64,000 nucleotides of DNA, taken from positions 114,427,547 through 114,491,546 of the forward strand of contig CM051455.1 in assembly GCA_028274465.1 (NCBI GenBank). The letters are read 5' to 3'. Source of the DNA: Plantago ovata (Eukaryota; Streptophyta; Magnoliopsida; Lamiales; Plantaginaceae). A program made the position numbers and the translations under genes. The first letter of the stretch is position 1. Every line of letters starts with the position of its first letter. Shown here one piece after another: positions 44,905-56,861 of the stretch. The notes under the pieces are model-generated. The model was not told where the DNA came from, did not search any database, and saw only the letters and a list, made by a program, of their open reading frames with translations.

Positions 44905-44916
44905 GCTCTGATACCA
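44905..44916 (-). promoter_or_regulatory. Primer binding site of element A (tRNA-iMet)
   Basis: TGGTATCAGAGC on the minus strand is complementary to the 3' end of plant initiator methionine tRNA and lies 2 bp from the 5' LTR. Confidence 0.95.
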
Positions 44917-44918
44917 CT

Positions 44919-46613
44919 TGTTGGTCCCTTTAAACAACAAGAAAAGACTAGAGGGGGGGGGGGTGAATAGTATTTTCAAACTTTTGTCGTTTAAAACTTT
45001 CTCAGCAAGTACTTATTACTTTTCAGTAATGAGGTTGCTGATACTTAACTTTCTCAGCAAGCGTAAGTTACTTTACAGTAGCTTGGTTTGCTGATACTTA
45101 AAATCAGAGAGCGGAAGTCTTTGAAACAATAAGTGCTTTTTCAGCAAGTAAAAAGTTTCAGCAAGTGAAGTGAGTGACTGTGTACAAACAGATATAATTT
45201 GCTGAAAGCTAAATGCAGTAAGTAAATCACACAAACGCTTTTATAGTGGTATCTGAGAGTGGCGTAATCTCTCAACTAATCCACTTTGTCCTTTCTAGGA
45301 CTGAATCCACTAAGATATGATTGAGGTTCCTTACAATCTCCTATCTAAAGCGATTCAACAGAAACCAAAGTACACTTGCTTTGTCTCCAACCTAAACTAG
45401 AGAACTTCAACCTTGTTCTCCACCAAACTTGGTACTTTTAATCAGCAAAACCTTGCTCGATTAAGTTCCCCCTGAATATCACGCCTGAAAGGGTGTATTT
45501 TCAGTTAGAGAGTTTTGGGGTGAGATAACTTAATTATAACTTATTCAGTTACAACAATTAATCTAAGAAACACAACTTGGAATACTTTGCAGTAAACAAG
45601 TTTGATTGTTTCTGGTGTCAAGACTTGTTCTTGTTCGAAAGAAAGAACACTTAACTAATTTCTTAGCCGAGTTTGTTCTACTTCTTCAGAAGTAGCTTTT
45701 TCAAGCTTTAAGTCTTGGAACGGATCAATGGCAGTAAGAGTGTTTGAAGGTTTGTGAGTTTTAAGCACAAGTGAGAGTTTGATCACGTTGTTGACACACT
45801 TCAACTCTTTGTCGGATGACCTCTATTTATAGTGCAAGTAAGGAGCCGTTTGAATTTCAAATCCTAAGGCTTTTGTTCCTTAACATGTCACTATCTTGCT
45901 TTTGTACTTTCAGCAGCAACCTTTGTTTGTCTTGTAGTCTTCATGTCCTTCGCGTGTAAGCTTTGCATTAAATGCACATTTGAATAGAATTCAAACAGTA
46001 ACATTGGAGCGCAAAATCACTTACATTCAGCAAGAGGTCACATATGTTCATCAGCAATTGTTCATTCTCAGTTTCAGCAAGCACAACCTAATCTGTCTTT
46101 CAGATTTTCACTTATGCAATGCTGTTGCTGAAAATTTCACTTTCTGAGCAACACGTGCCTTACCAGTCTTCAGCAATCTTCAAGTCTTCAAGTCTTCAAG
46201 TCTTCAAGTCTTCAGATCTTCAAAAGTCTTCAATATTCTGACCGGTTTCTTATTTGCTTCAATAATTTGTTTGTAATAAATAAAATACATCTTCAGCAAA
46301 TGCTTCAATAGGTCATTTTCTTTTCAGAAAAATAAGATTAATTAAAGCTAAGCATCAATAAGATATTTTCTTTTCAGAAAATAAAATACATCATACGCTA
46401 AAGTGTCAATAAATTATTTTCTTCTCAGAAAATAAAATACGTCATACACAAAATAAATAACTTATCTAACACCTATCTAAGTCATCAGCAAACGTTCCTC
46501 TTTTACAATGTCCTTAAAATTCTAAAATCCTATGGACCTTAAGAGTACTAGTTACTGGACTGTTCTTAATTTAGCATGGCTAAATTCTCATCAAAATTAC
46601 AAGTTTCCTAACA
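44919..46613 (-). mobile_element. Element A 5' LTR
   Basis: This 1,695 bp LTR pairs with 18480-20167. It has a TATAAATAG box on the minus strand at about 45825-45833. It has 11 G in the homopolymer and one more copy of the cttcaagt 8-mer than its partner. The other differences I found are about two dozen single bases. Confidence 0.93.
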
Positions 46614-46983
46614 CCTTCGCCCAATGCCGCCCATACTCGATATGCATGATGTTCCCGATGTCAATACAATGCTTACCCAACAAGCAATAGATGAGCTCCG
46701 CATAATTTGGTTGGATGTATGTGTCATGCTTCCTTGGAAGCACATTGGCAATGCAAAACTTCGTCACTACCATCGCCTCAAAGCTAAGATGCTTCTGATG
46801 GATCTTAGTAGGGTCCTCCCCAGAAGGTGGAAGGTGAAAATCCCCATTGCAAATTGCAGATGTGATATCTCTCGAAACTCTACGCTTTTCTCTTGAATAC
46901 ACGTAGCGATGATTACTCCCAGAAAACACAGGTCTTCCCATACGAATGAAGTGATTAATGGACTCGGGAGTCCAAGGCACAAT
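46614..46983 (-). mobile_element. Element F internal fragment between elements A and B (Athila-type ORF)
   Basis: The minus frame encodes WTPESINHFIRMGRPVFSG, SREKRRVSRDITSAICNG, LPPSGEDPTKIHQKHLSFEA and PNYAELIYCLLGKHCIDIGN. This resembles the putative plant transposon protein domain of Athila-type elements. The reading continues across element A's target duplication into 18479 (KAKKPFIYPCFITAYCKFYE), which shows that A jumped into F. Element B's LTR begins at 46984 on the other side. Confidence 0.75.
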
Positions 46984-48668
46984 TGTTAGGTAACTTGTAA
47001 TTTTGATGAGCAATTAACCATGCTAAATTAAGAACAGTCCAGTAACTAGTACTCTTAAGGTCCATAGGATTTTAGAATTTTAAGGACAGTTTGTAAAAAA
47101 GGAACGTTTGCTGATGACTTAGATAGGTGTTAGATAAGTTATTTCTTTTGTGTATGACGTATTTTATTCTCTGAGAAGAAAATAATTTATTGACACTTTA
47201 GCGTATGATGTATTTTATTTTCTGAAAAGAAAATATCTTATTGATGCTTAGCTTTAATTAATCTTATTTTCTGAAAAGAAAATGACCTATTGAAGCATTT
47301 GCTGAAGATGTATTTTGTTTATTACAAACAAATTATTGAAGCAAATAAGAAACCGGTCAGAATCTTGAAGACTTTTGAAGATCTGAAGACTTGAAGACTT
47401 GAAGACTTGAAGATTGCTGAAGACTGGTAAGGCACGTGTTTCTCAGAAAGTGAAATTTTCAGCAACAACATTGCATAAGTGAAAATCTGAAAGACAGAGT
47501 AGGTTGTGCTTGCTGAAACTGAGAATGAACACTTGCTGATGAACATATGTGACCTCTTGCTGAATGTACGTGATTTTGCGCTCCAATGTTACTGTTTGAA
47601 TTCTATTCAAATGTGCATTTAATCCAAAGCTTACACGCGAAGGACATGAAGACTAGAAGACAAACAAAGGTTGCTGCTGAAAGTACAAAAGCAAGATAGT
47701 GACATGTTAAGGAACAAAAGCCTTAGGATTTGAAATTCAAACGGCTCCTTACTTGCACTATAAATAGAGGTCATCCGACAAAGAGTTGAAGTGTGTCAAC
47801 AACGTGATCAAACTCTCACTTGTGCTTAAAACTCACAAACCTTCAAACACTCTTACTGCCATTGATCCGTTCAAAGACTTAAAGCTTGAAAAAGCTACTT
47901 GTGAAGAAGTAGAACAAACTCGGCTAAGAAATTAGTTAAGTTCTTTCTTTCGAACAAGAACAAGTCTTGACACCAGAAACAATCAAACTTGTTTACTGCA
48001 AAGTATTCCAAGTTGTGTTTCTTAGATTACTTGTTGTAACTGAATAAGTTATAATTAAGTTATCTCACCCCAAAACTCTCTAACTGAAAATACACCCTTT
48101 CAGGCGTGATATTCAGGGGGAACATAATCGAGCAAGGTTTTGCTGATTAAAAGTACCATGTTTGGTGGAGAACAAAGGTTGAGTTCTCTAGTTTAGGTTG
48201 GAGACAAAGCAAGTGTGCTTTAGTTTCTGTTGAATCGCTTTAGATAGGAGATTGTAAGGAACCTCAATCATATCTTAGTGAATTCAGTCCTAGAAAGGAC
48301 TAAGTGGATTAGTTGAGAGATTACGCCACTCTCAGATACCACTATAAAAGCGTTTGTGTGATTTACTTACTGCATTTAGCTTTCAGCAAATTATATCTGT
48401 TTGTACACAGTCACTCACTTCACTTGCTGAAACTCTTTACTTGCTGAAAAAGCACTTATTGTTTCAAAGACTTCCGCTCTCAGATTTTAAGTATCAGCAA
48501 ACCAAGCTACTGGAAAGTAACTTACGCTTGCTGAGAAATTTAAGTATCAGCAACCTCATTACTGAAAAGTAATAAGTACTTGCTGAGAAAGTTTTTAAAC
48601 GACAAAAGGTTGAAAAGACTATTCACCCCCCCCCTCTAGTCTTTTCTTGTTGTTTAAAGTGACCAACA
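46984..48668 (+). mobile_element. Element B 5' LTR
   Basis: This 1,685 bp LTR starts TGTTAGGTAACTTG and ends GACCAACA, closely matching the LTRs of element A. A TATAAATAG box lies at about 47759-47767, and a 9 C run (G in family orientation reversed) at about 48626-48634. ACAAT at 46979-46983 would be the left target duplication. Confidence 0.92.
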
Positions 48669-48670
48669 AG

Positions 48671-48682
48671 TGGTATCAGAGC
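48671..48682 (+). promoter_or_regulatory. Primer binding site of element B (tRNA-iMet)
   Basis: TGGTATCAGAGC follows the LTR by 2 bp and is complementary to initiator methionine tRNA, as in element A. Confidence 0.95.
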
Positions 48683-48780
48683 AGGAGGTTCTTTAGCCTT
48701 CTGCACTGAACCTAGATCCCCTTAAGTGCTTTCCGTAAATCACTTTCACTTGATCAGTTTGGTAGTGCTTTGCTGACAGG

Positions 48781-51200
48781 ATGTCTTTAGGAGATGCTCC
48801 CTTGCTGAAGCTGGAAAATTACGAGAAATGGCGAAACAACATGATGTTACATCTTGAGGCCATTAGTGATGAGATGGTAACCGTCATTAATGATGGACCT
48901 ATCAAGATAACTAAGATTGAAAGGAGTTTCTCTCACAAGACCACTGAAGCTGGGAAGGAAACCATCCTTGGCGAACCTTCAGATACTGTTGTGCCAAAAC
49001 CAAGAGAGGAATGGACTTCTGACGAAGCTAAGAGATTCTGTCTTGATGGCCAAGCAAGAAATATCATCATCAGATCAACTCCGGATACCATACAGTGCAA
49101 ACTGTGGGGTGCTAAGACTGCTAAGGAGGCTTGGAAAATGGTTCAAGATCTTTGTGCTGGATCTGACAAGACCAAGGAAAACAAACTTGAAGTACTTAAG
49201 CTGAAGTTTCAAAACTTTAAGCAAGGTGCTAACGAGTCACTGGAAGACTTGGACTTCAGATTCACAACTCTTGTTAGTGAAATGGCAGCGCTAGGTGTTG
49301 GAAATCTTTATTCAGATTCTGAGAAAGTGAAAACTATCATCAGAAGTTTGAATCAAGAATGGATCCATACTCAGAATTTCTATTATAATCAAGGAATGCC
49401 TGACATTACACCAACTGAGTTGTTCTCTCATCTTGCTACTGTCAATTATGAGACAAAGCAAAGAGAAAATGTGTTTGCTGAAAAATCGCAAAACATTGCT
49501 CTTGCTGCAAAGCCGTCATCTTCTGAAAAGAAGAATGATAAAGAGCCTGCTGATGAAAATGCTTTAGTTGTTAAAAACATGAAGAAATTCATCAGTAAGG
49601 AACTTGAAAGGCGAAAAGCAAAAGAGAAGCTGAAAAAGCATCTTGGTAATAACTACCATAAGTACAAGAATGATACTAGCTCGCTGAACAAGCAAGCTCA
49701 GCAAGCTACATCATTAGAAGAACCAGCAGTTGGAAATGATCTATGTTTTTACTGCAAAAACCTGGACACTTCAAAGCTAATTGCCCTTTGCTGAAAGGCA
49801 AATCTGCTGAAAAGAAGAAGAAGTTCAAAAGAGCTTTCATTGCTGAAGAAAACAAGAAGCTTCAAGCAAAAATCGATGCATTGTGCATTGAGACAAGCTC
49901 CGAAGACAGTGAGGATGAAAGTTCAGACACCGACGATGAAGAAGCCACTCTAGACGTGGAGATTGGCAAAGAAGTGTGTGGAATATCTATGGAAGCTTAT
50001 CCAGATGTGTCGAACTACGAATTCTGCCTCATGGCCGGTCAGGTAAATAATTCTACCTCTGACTCAGATTCAGAAAGTGAAGACGAGATTGACCTTGACA
50101 AGATTCAAGGAGAAATCGAAAGATTTGAGAAAACTCTCAGCAAACAGCAAGAAAAACTTCAACTTGCTGAAACTCTGACCAAGCAAACTACTGAAAAGTA
50201 TGTTATGCTGAAAGAAGAAACAGAAGAAAAGGATGCTGAAATAAGGCGTCGTAAGAAGTTGATTGCTGAGGCTGCTGAGAAAAATTCTCAAATGGCATTA
50301 GAATTAGAAGAGTATCAGTCCTCAATTCTAAAGTTACTTGCTGAAATCCAAGAAATAAAAAAGATGAAAATCAATTTCAAATCCTATGTGGAAGCAAGTA
50401 ATACGCTGACTGAACTAAACTCTTATTTGAGAGATCCATCTCAGAAAGAAGGTTTAGGAGCAACGTGTGAAGGTGATAACGTAGAAATCTTGAGAAAAGA
50501 TAAATCACCTATCTCCTTTGTACGTGCTACTGATAGTAGTCCACCAGCAATCTATCAGGTTGGTCAAACTAAGGTTGCTGAAACATGCAATCAAGTACCT
50601 ATGACCATAAATCCCGCTGTTGCTACTCAAAGTAACAAGACTTTAAAAGGAAAACAGGTTGCTGAAAAGCAAACTGGAAAGAAAAAGAATGTCGTGAAGC
50701 ATTCCGCCAAACAAATTGCTGAAAAGCAAGTTGGTAAGTCTAAAGGCAAGATTACCAAAAGTAATCAGAAGTCCTTTGCTGACAAACCTTAATCAAGTAA
50801 GGTTGCTGAAGCTAAAGCTCAGCATTCTCCAAAGAGCGGTCTCGGTTTCAAAACCATGCAAAGTCAACTCTTTCATGAGTATAAGTAAAGTCAGCAAAGA
50901 TACTTCAAAGAGATGAAGAAAACCAAGCCTAAGAGTTCTGAAAAAACTCCCAATGCTAGGACTAGAAGGAACCTTGCTAGAAAAGAACTTACTGAAAAGT
51001 ATGTTCAGCAAAAAGGTCAACAGAGCAAGACACCACATCAGAAAGTGGATTTGACCAGCACGAGTCAAAAGTCTTTCAGCTCAAAACCTCCTAGTTCCTC
51101 AGCAAGTAGAAAACAAGTCAAAGTTGAAAAACTTCAGACTTGGGTTTCCACTGGACGTATTCTTGAACATGTTAATGGACATCCATCATTGGATAATTAA
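48781..51200 (+). mobile_element. Element B gag
   Basis: It begins MSLGDAPLLKLENYEKWRNN and includes the gag core, a zinc-knuckle region near 49740, the acidic patch and coiled coil, and the Lys-rich tail ending VNGHPSLDN. This copy shows the uninterrupted site where element A carries a solo LTR. It is a fossil with a few breaks. Confidence 0.88.
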
Positions 51201-51205
51201 CTTGT

Positions 51206-54200
51206 TTGCTCTTGATTTTGCAGACTGCAGCCACGGAGACAAACGATGCAATCTGGCACTTTGATAGTGGTTGTGGAAAGCACATGACGGGCAACAAGAA
51301 TAACCTTATAAACTATAGACGGTGGTCTAAAGGTCCAACAATAAGGTTTGCTGGTGGAGGCTCCGGATCTACAAAAGGCTATGGTGATGTGAAGTTGGGA
51401 TGCATAACCATTTCTGGAGTTCTTTATGTCAAAATCTTAAGTTTAACCTTTTCAGCATGAGTCAATTGCTGACAAAGGATACTTCATCGAAATTAAAAGT
51501 GATGAATGTAAACTTGTAGATTTTGAGACTAAAAGGTTATAATGATTGCAAGAAGATCAGGAGGCTTGTACACCGTTGATTGGTCTTCAGCAAACGTTGA
51601 AAAATGCCTTGTCTCAGATCATGATTGCCTTGCTGAAAAAGCATGGTTATGGCATAAACGAACAAGTCATCTAAACTTTAAGATGCTGAATAAGCTGTCT
51701 AAAAAGGCACTTGTAGTTGGATTACCTAGGGTTACTTTTAAGAAGGATGGTGTTTGCAATGCATGTCAGCAAGGAAAGCAAACCAAATCTTCTTTCAAGA
51801 ACAAGGCAGAGTACCGTCAACTACAAAACCTTTACAACTCTTGCACATGGACTTGTTTGAATCTTCTTCAACAAGCTATGCTGGTAAGAAGTATGGTCTA
51901 GTTGTGGTAGATGACTATTCAAGATTCACTTGGGTAGTATTCATCAAGCACAAATCTGAAACCAAGACTGAAATACCTAACTTGCTGAATAAGCTTGAAG
52001 TCATGAAAATGACAAGGTAAGAGTCATAAGGACAGACCATGGTACTGAGTTTGTAAACCAGTACATAACTGAATATTGTACCTCCAAAGGTATTCAACAT
52101 CAGTTATCCTCAGTAAGGACACCACAGCAAAATGGTGTTGCTGAACGGAAGAATCGTACCCTGAAAGAAGCCGCAAGAACAATGCTTGCTGACACTGAGA
52201 TAAGTGAGGCTTACTGGGTTGAAGCGATTAATACCGCCTGCTATACTCAGAATAGATGTTTGATTACTAAGGAATACAACAAAACTCCTTATGAATTGTT
52301 TGTTGGAAGACCTCCTAACATCACTCATCTAAGAGTATTTGGTTGCAAGTGTTTCGTTCTTAACAATGGTAGAGAATACCTAAGAACATTTCAACCAAAG
52401 GCAGACGAAGCGATATTTCTTGGCTACTCCTTGCATAGTAAAGCTTACAGAGTTTACAACAAAAAGGCACAAAAGATTGAAGAATCTGTGCATGTTGTAT
52501 TCTACGAAAAGACACAAGGTGTGCCTGCTGAAGAAGAAATATCAGAATGTATGAAAAAGCTAATCATACATGAGCAAAGAACTGAATTTGATGCTAGGCA
52601 AATCAAGTCAATTGAACTAAATGATGATTCTAACAATGATTCTCCTCCCCCGAGTCATGACAAGATAAATATAGTTCACGACAAAGAATTTCCAGCAAAA
52701 GATGCGGTTGCTCCGGAAGTTGCTGAAATTACGCAATCTCCAGTGCCTGCTGATGAAGTACCTCAACCCAGCAATGCTGAGCAAGCAGTTGCTGACGATC
52801 AAATCTCAGCAGAGACACAAATTCCCAGTAGTACTGAACAAGTACATACTGAAGAGTCACATGCTGATGAGCAAACGTATCCTGATCCAACAAACAGGAA
52901 ACCTGTTAATAAATGGATTAGAGATCATCCCTCTACGGATATGATTGGCGATATTAATAAACGCCAAGTGACTAGATCCAAAGCTACTCAAGGACTTGCT
53001 GAAGAAGCAACTGTCGTAAAAGTAGAATCTTTATTCTCTTGCTTTGTTTCAGAAATTGAACCTAAAACCATAGAAGAAGCTTTGAAGCATTCTGAATGGA
53101 TAAAGGCAATGCAAGAAGAATTGATCAATTTGAAAGAAACAAAGTCTGGAACCTTGTGCCACTTGCTGAAAATAAGAAAGCTATTGGTACAAAGTGGGTG
53201 TTCAGAAACAAGCTGAGCGAGTCTGGTGAAGTAACAAGAAACAAAGCACGCTTAGTTGCTCAAGGTTACTGTCAGACTGAAGGATTGGACTATGATGAGT
53301 CTTACGCTCCAGTTGCAAGATTGGATGCAATTAGGATTTTATTGGCCTTTGCTGCTCACAATGACTTCATTGTTTACCAAATGGATGTTAAGAGTGCATT
53401 CTTAAATGGTGAACTTGCTGAAGAAGTCTACCTAGAACAACCCCCTGGCTTTGAACTTCCCTCAGAAACCAAGATGGTATATAAGCTTCACAAAGCTGTA
53501 TATGGTCTAAAGCAAGCACCAAGAGCATGGTATGATACCTTAGCTAAGTTCTTGCTGGAAAATGGTTTCAAGAAAGGTGAAGTTGACAAAACTCTTTTTA
53601 CCTTGAACCATGATGGTAAATTAATCTTAGTTCAAATTTATGTGGATGACATAATTTTTGGATCTAAGGACAAGCAACTTTGTGATGATTTTGCCAAACT
53701 CATGACAAATAAGTTTGAAATGAGTATGATGGGAAAATTGAATTATTTCCTAGGGTTGCAAGTCAAGCAACTCAAAGATGGAATATTCATAAATCAAGCA
53801 AAGTATGCGAAAGCAATGCTCATAAAGTTTAGGATCAAAGAGGATGAAAAACCTGAAAAGATCCCTATGAGTGTTGGTACCAAATTGGGCTATACTAAAG
53901 AGGACAAAAGTGTTGAAGAACACAAGTATAGGAAGCTCATTGGTTCCTTGTTGTATTTAACAGCAAGTAGACCTGACATTCAGTATGCTGTTTGTGTGTG
54001 TGCAAGATTCCAATCGGATCCAAGAGAATCACACTACAAAAAGGCAATTAAAATACTGAAATATGTTAAAGGTACAGTCAATGTTGGATTATGGTATCCA
54101 AAAGATTCTGGACTTGAATTGGTTGGCTATTCTGATGCTGATCATGGTGGATCAACTCTTGATAGAAAAAGTACTCTGGAACTTGTCAGTTTTTGGGTAC

Positions 54201-54585
54201 TAGATTAATATCATGGTTCAGCAAGAAGCAAACGTGTGTCGCCAATTCATCTACTGAATCTGAATACATTGCAGCTGGTTGTTGCACAGCTCAAATCCTA
54301 TGGATTCAGCAACAATTAAGAGATTATGGTATTTCTGCAAAGAAAACACCAATCTTTTGTGATAATACAAGTGCTATTGCAATTACGCAAAATCCTAAGT
54401 TTCACTCTAGAACCAAGCACATTGATATTAGACATCATTTCATTAGAGATCATGTGGAAAAAGGTGATATTGAGGTTGTGAAAGTAGGTACTGAAGATCA
54501 GCTTGCTGACATCTTTACCAAGCCCCTACCGGATAATAGGTTCGCAATGCTAAGGTATAACCTTGGATTGATTGAACTACCTTAA
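51206..54585 (+). mobile_element. Element B pol
   Basis: Protease (IWHFDSGCGKHM), integrase (VDDYSRFTW, QQNGVAERKNRT), reverse transcriptase ([24 protein letters not shown]) and RNase H (SSTESEYIAAGCC, QLADIFTKPLPDN) follow in copia order. The sequence is about as long as the pol of element A and clearly related, with several breaks. Confidence 0.9.
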
Positions 54586-55488
54586 TAAAGGATATACTTG
54601 GCAGAATGCTGAACAAGGTATTCAGCAAGCCAAAGTATTCCTGTCCAATAGACCAAGTCACTGATTTCTTCTAAGAAATGATAAGTCACAACATGATTGC
54701 TGAAACAGGCATTCAACAAGTAATTCCTTCAAAACAGGTATTTGTTAGGAAACTTGATCACTTGCTGAGACAGGAACTCAGTAAGTGAAAGAACTTAAGG
54801 ATTGCTGAGACGGGTACTTAGACAATCAAAAGATACTGAAACAGGTATTCAAGTATCAAAGGAATTTTCTGAAACAGGAATTCAAAAAAAGAGCAAAATC
54901 TCATCTCTCAGATTTTACCAAAGGATGTCTCAAGTGCAAAAAGAATTTACTGATACGGGAAATCAGAAATATTTTAAACTTAGAAAATATGAGATCTAAG
55001 TAAGGGGGAACTTTCAGCAAGTATCTAGATTGTTAATTCAAACTCGCTGTGAAAAGATTCTTGTCTATTTCAGCAAGCAATCTATCCCTTATTACTCGGT
55101 AAAATCAATTTGTGACGTTAAGCTGGCACAGATAAACTCGCAATAAATCATGACATGAAATTCAATCGTGGCCATTGATTAAAGGAGTTATTAATCTAAC
55201 GGCTAACAAAACAAAGAGAGAGAGTGCTCTGACGGTTTTAGTTAGTGGGCCACTACGCATTCAATGCAAAGGCTCCACTATCTCCAGTGTTTCTCTTTTT
55301 ACCCTTGCTGAGAACTCAAATCGATTGAGTTTCTCACACACAGAGACACTATATAAAGAAGGAGTTAGAGAAATGACAAATTCTTTAACTCACATTTCCT
55401 TTCTCTGCAATTTCTAGCCTGAAAAACTGTACCTCCGGTCAAAAAGCAAACTATCTCTTTTCGTACAATTTCTTGCTCTATATAAGAA
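54586..55488 (+). other. Element B pol/env-like spacer
   Basis: This is the 0.9 kb spacer also present in every array unit of element A. The first 380 bp holds the series of CTGAAACAGG stem-loops (for example at 54700, 54764, 54803, 54836, 54869 and 54951). The rest leads to the internal TATA box at 55350-55358. Confidence 0.7.
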
Positions 55489-56761
55489 ATGGCTCCCAAG
55501 AGACAGTCATCTAAGTCCTCAAAATCGTCAAAGGTTGACAGTGCTGAAACACGCATTGCTCCGGTGACTGCTCCGGTGACTTCTCTGACCCAAAACACAG
55601 CGAAAGTTGTGTTGAAAAACGACCGAATCACTGTAAAACCTATGCCTCCGTCATATCTTGACACTGCAAAGTGTGAGATGTTGATGCAATGGGGAGGTTT
55701 GCAAAAGAAAAGTACATTAGGTATTTTATGAACAAGAACTTGATGACCAAAATGAAGAGGCGCTTGAGTTCATCAAGCAGCAAGGCCTCATGAACTTTAT
55801 CTCTGCTCGCACTAAGCAAGTGAGCATGATTGATACTATGGAGTTCTACAATAATGCAGAAATCCAGTCCCTTACTGAGACAGTAATGGAGTCACTGAAA
55901 AAGTGATCTTTACTATGTTCAGAACACGCAAATCGTCCTGAAATGGACTGATTTAGCGGAGATTTTCAGATTCCAACCACTGGAACTGAAGATGACGTCA
56001 CTGCCACTGACGAAGAAATTGAAGCTTCTACAGTGACGTCAGAAATGCAAAAATGAAGAAAGGCGAGATAGCTCCCGTGACTTGGACAAAGGTTAAGAGA
56101 AAGCATCTCTGCCATTCACTTGGTCTAGTAGCTCTGCTACTGATTAAAGTTCTTGACTCCCAGTTGGAGGAATGACCAGTAGGCCTGAGAAGATGGCCAT
56201 TGCTGATGCATATTATGAAATAAATCGGAACTTAACTGGGCTAAGTACATTTTCAAGGCTTGTTGATTGTGTTACTAAGTTTTAAAGTAAAGGTAGAAGA
56301 CAACAAGGTCTCACCTTCCTTTCCAGTTAGTATGGAATCAAGATATGCTATATCCTTGAACATTTCAGGATTCAACTAAGAAACCCATTGCCAATCAAGA
56401 AATCTGTGTGCAATGTGGGAAGATCTTTCTACAAGCAGAATGTACCTAAGATTGCTGGTAAGAAACCAAGAAGACACAACTGCAAATGTTGTCAGCACAA
56501 GCCAGCAAGAAAGGTATATACAACAGCTGCAGATGTTACCACTCAGCAACTTAGAGATGAAAATTGCTGTGGAGGTGGTAAACAAATGAAACTGCTGTAG
56601 AAAACAACAAGGTACGTGTACAAGAGCAGTTGTGAATTGCAACAAATAGATGACTCTGGGAAATGGGAAATCTAAAAAGAAAGAGGCAAGCTGATGATGA
56701 CACTCAGACTGCAGCGCCATAGGCAATACGAACCTAAGCAGGAAACGGACAAGTAACAAAA
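55489..56761 (+). mobile_element. Element B env-like frame, decayed
   Basis: It begins MAPKRQSSKSSKSSKVDSAE and is recognisable along its length by comparison with 24334-25704, but is much more decayed than the pol part, with many breaks. It ends at the assembly gap. Confidence 0.75.
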
Positions 56762-56861
56762 NNNNNNNNNNNNNNNNNNNNNNNNNNNNNNNNNNNNNNN
56801 NNNNNNNNNNNNNNNNNNNNNNNNNNNNNNNNNNNNNNNNNNNNNNNNNNNNNNNNNNNNN
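56762..56861. other. Assembly gap (100 N)
   Basis: Exactly 100 N stand between element B (plus strand, env-like) and element C (minus strand, start of protease). A round 100 usually marks a gap of unknown size, so nothing can be said about what is missing. Confidence 0.98.

Larger units (their letters stand above)
18480..46613 (-). mobile_element. Element A: SIRE-type Ty1/copia LTR retrotransposon with internal amplification
   Basis: Both LTRs (18480-20167 and 44919-46613) start TGTTAGGAAAC and end ACCAACA on the minus strand. They are flanked by CCTTC at 18475-18479 and 46614-46618. In order on the minus strand are primer site, gag, protease-integrase-reverse transcriptase-RNase H, a spacer, and a long env-like region. 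The total is 28.1 kb, of which 2.74 kb is a nested solo LTR and about 9.6 kb is extra copies of a tandem unit; the basic element would be about 15.8 kb. By eye the LTRs differ at some two dozen sites (about 1.3-1.4%), which at a commonly used plant rate of 1.3e-8 suggests roughly half a million years. The element is structurally complete at both ends but broken inside (a few breaks plus the insertion). Confidence 0.93.
46984..56761 (+). mobile_element. Element B: SIRE-type Ty1/copia element, 3' end missing at assembly gap
   Basis: It has a 5' LTR, primer site, gag, pol, spacer and env-like start in the same order as element A, but on the plus strand and without the tandem array. The 3' part, including the 3' LTR, is not seen because the sequence reaches a run of N. 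It carries a moderate number of breaks, more towards the env-like end, so it is decayed. Confidence 0.92.
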
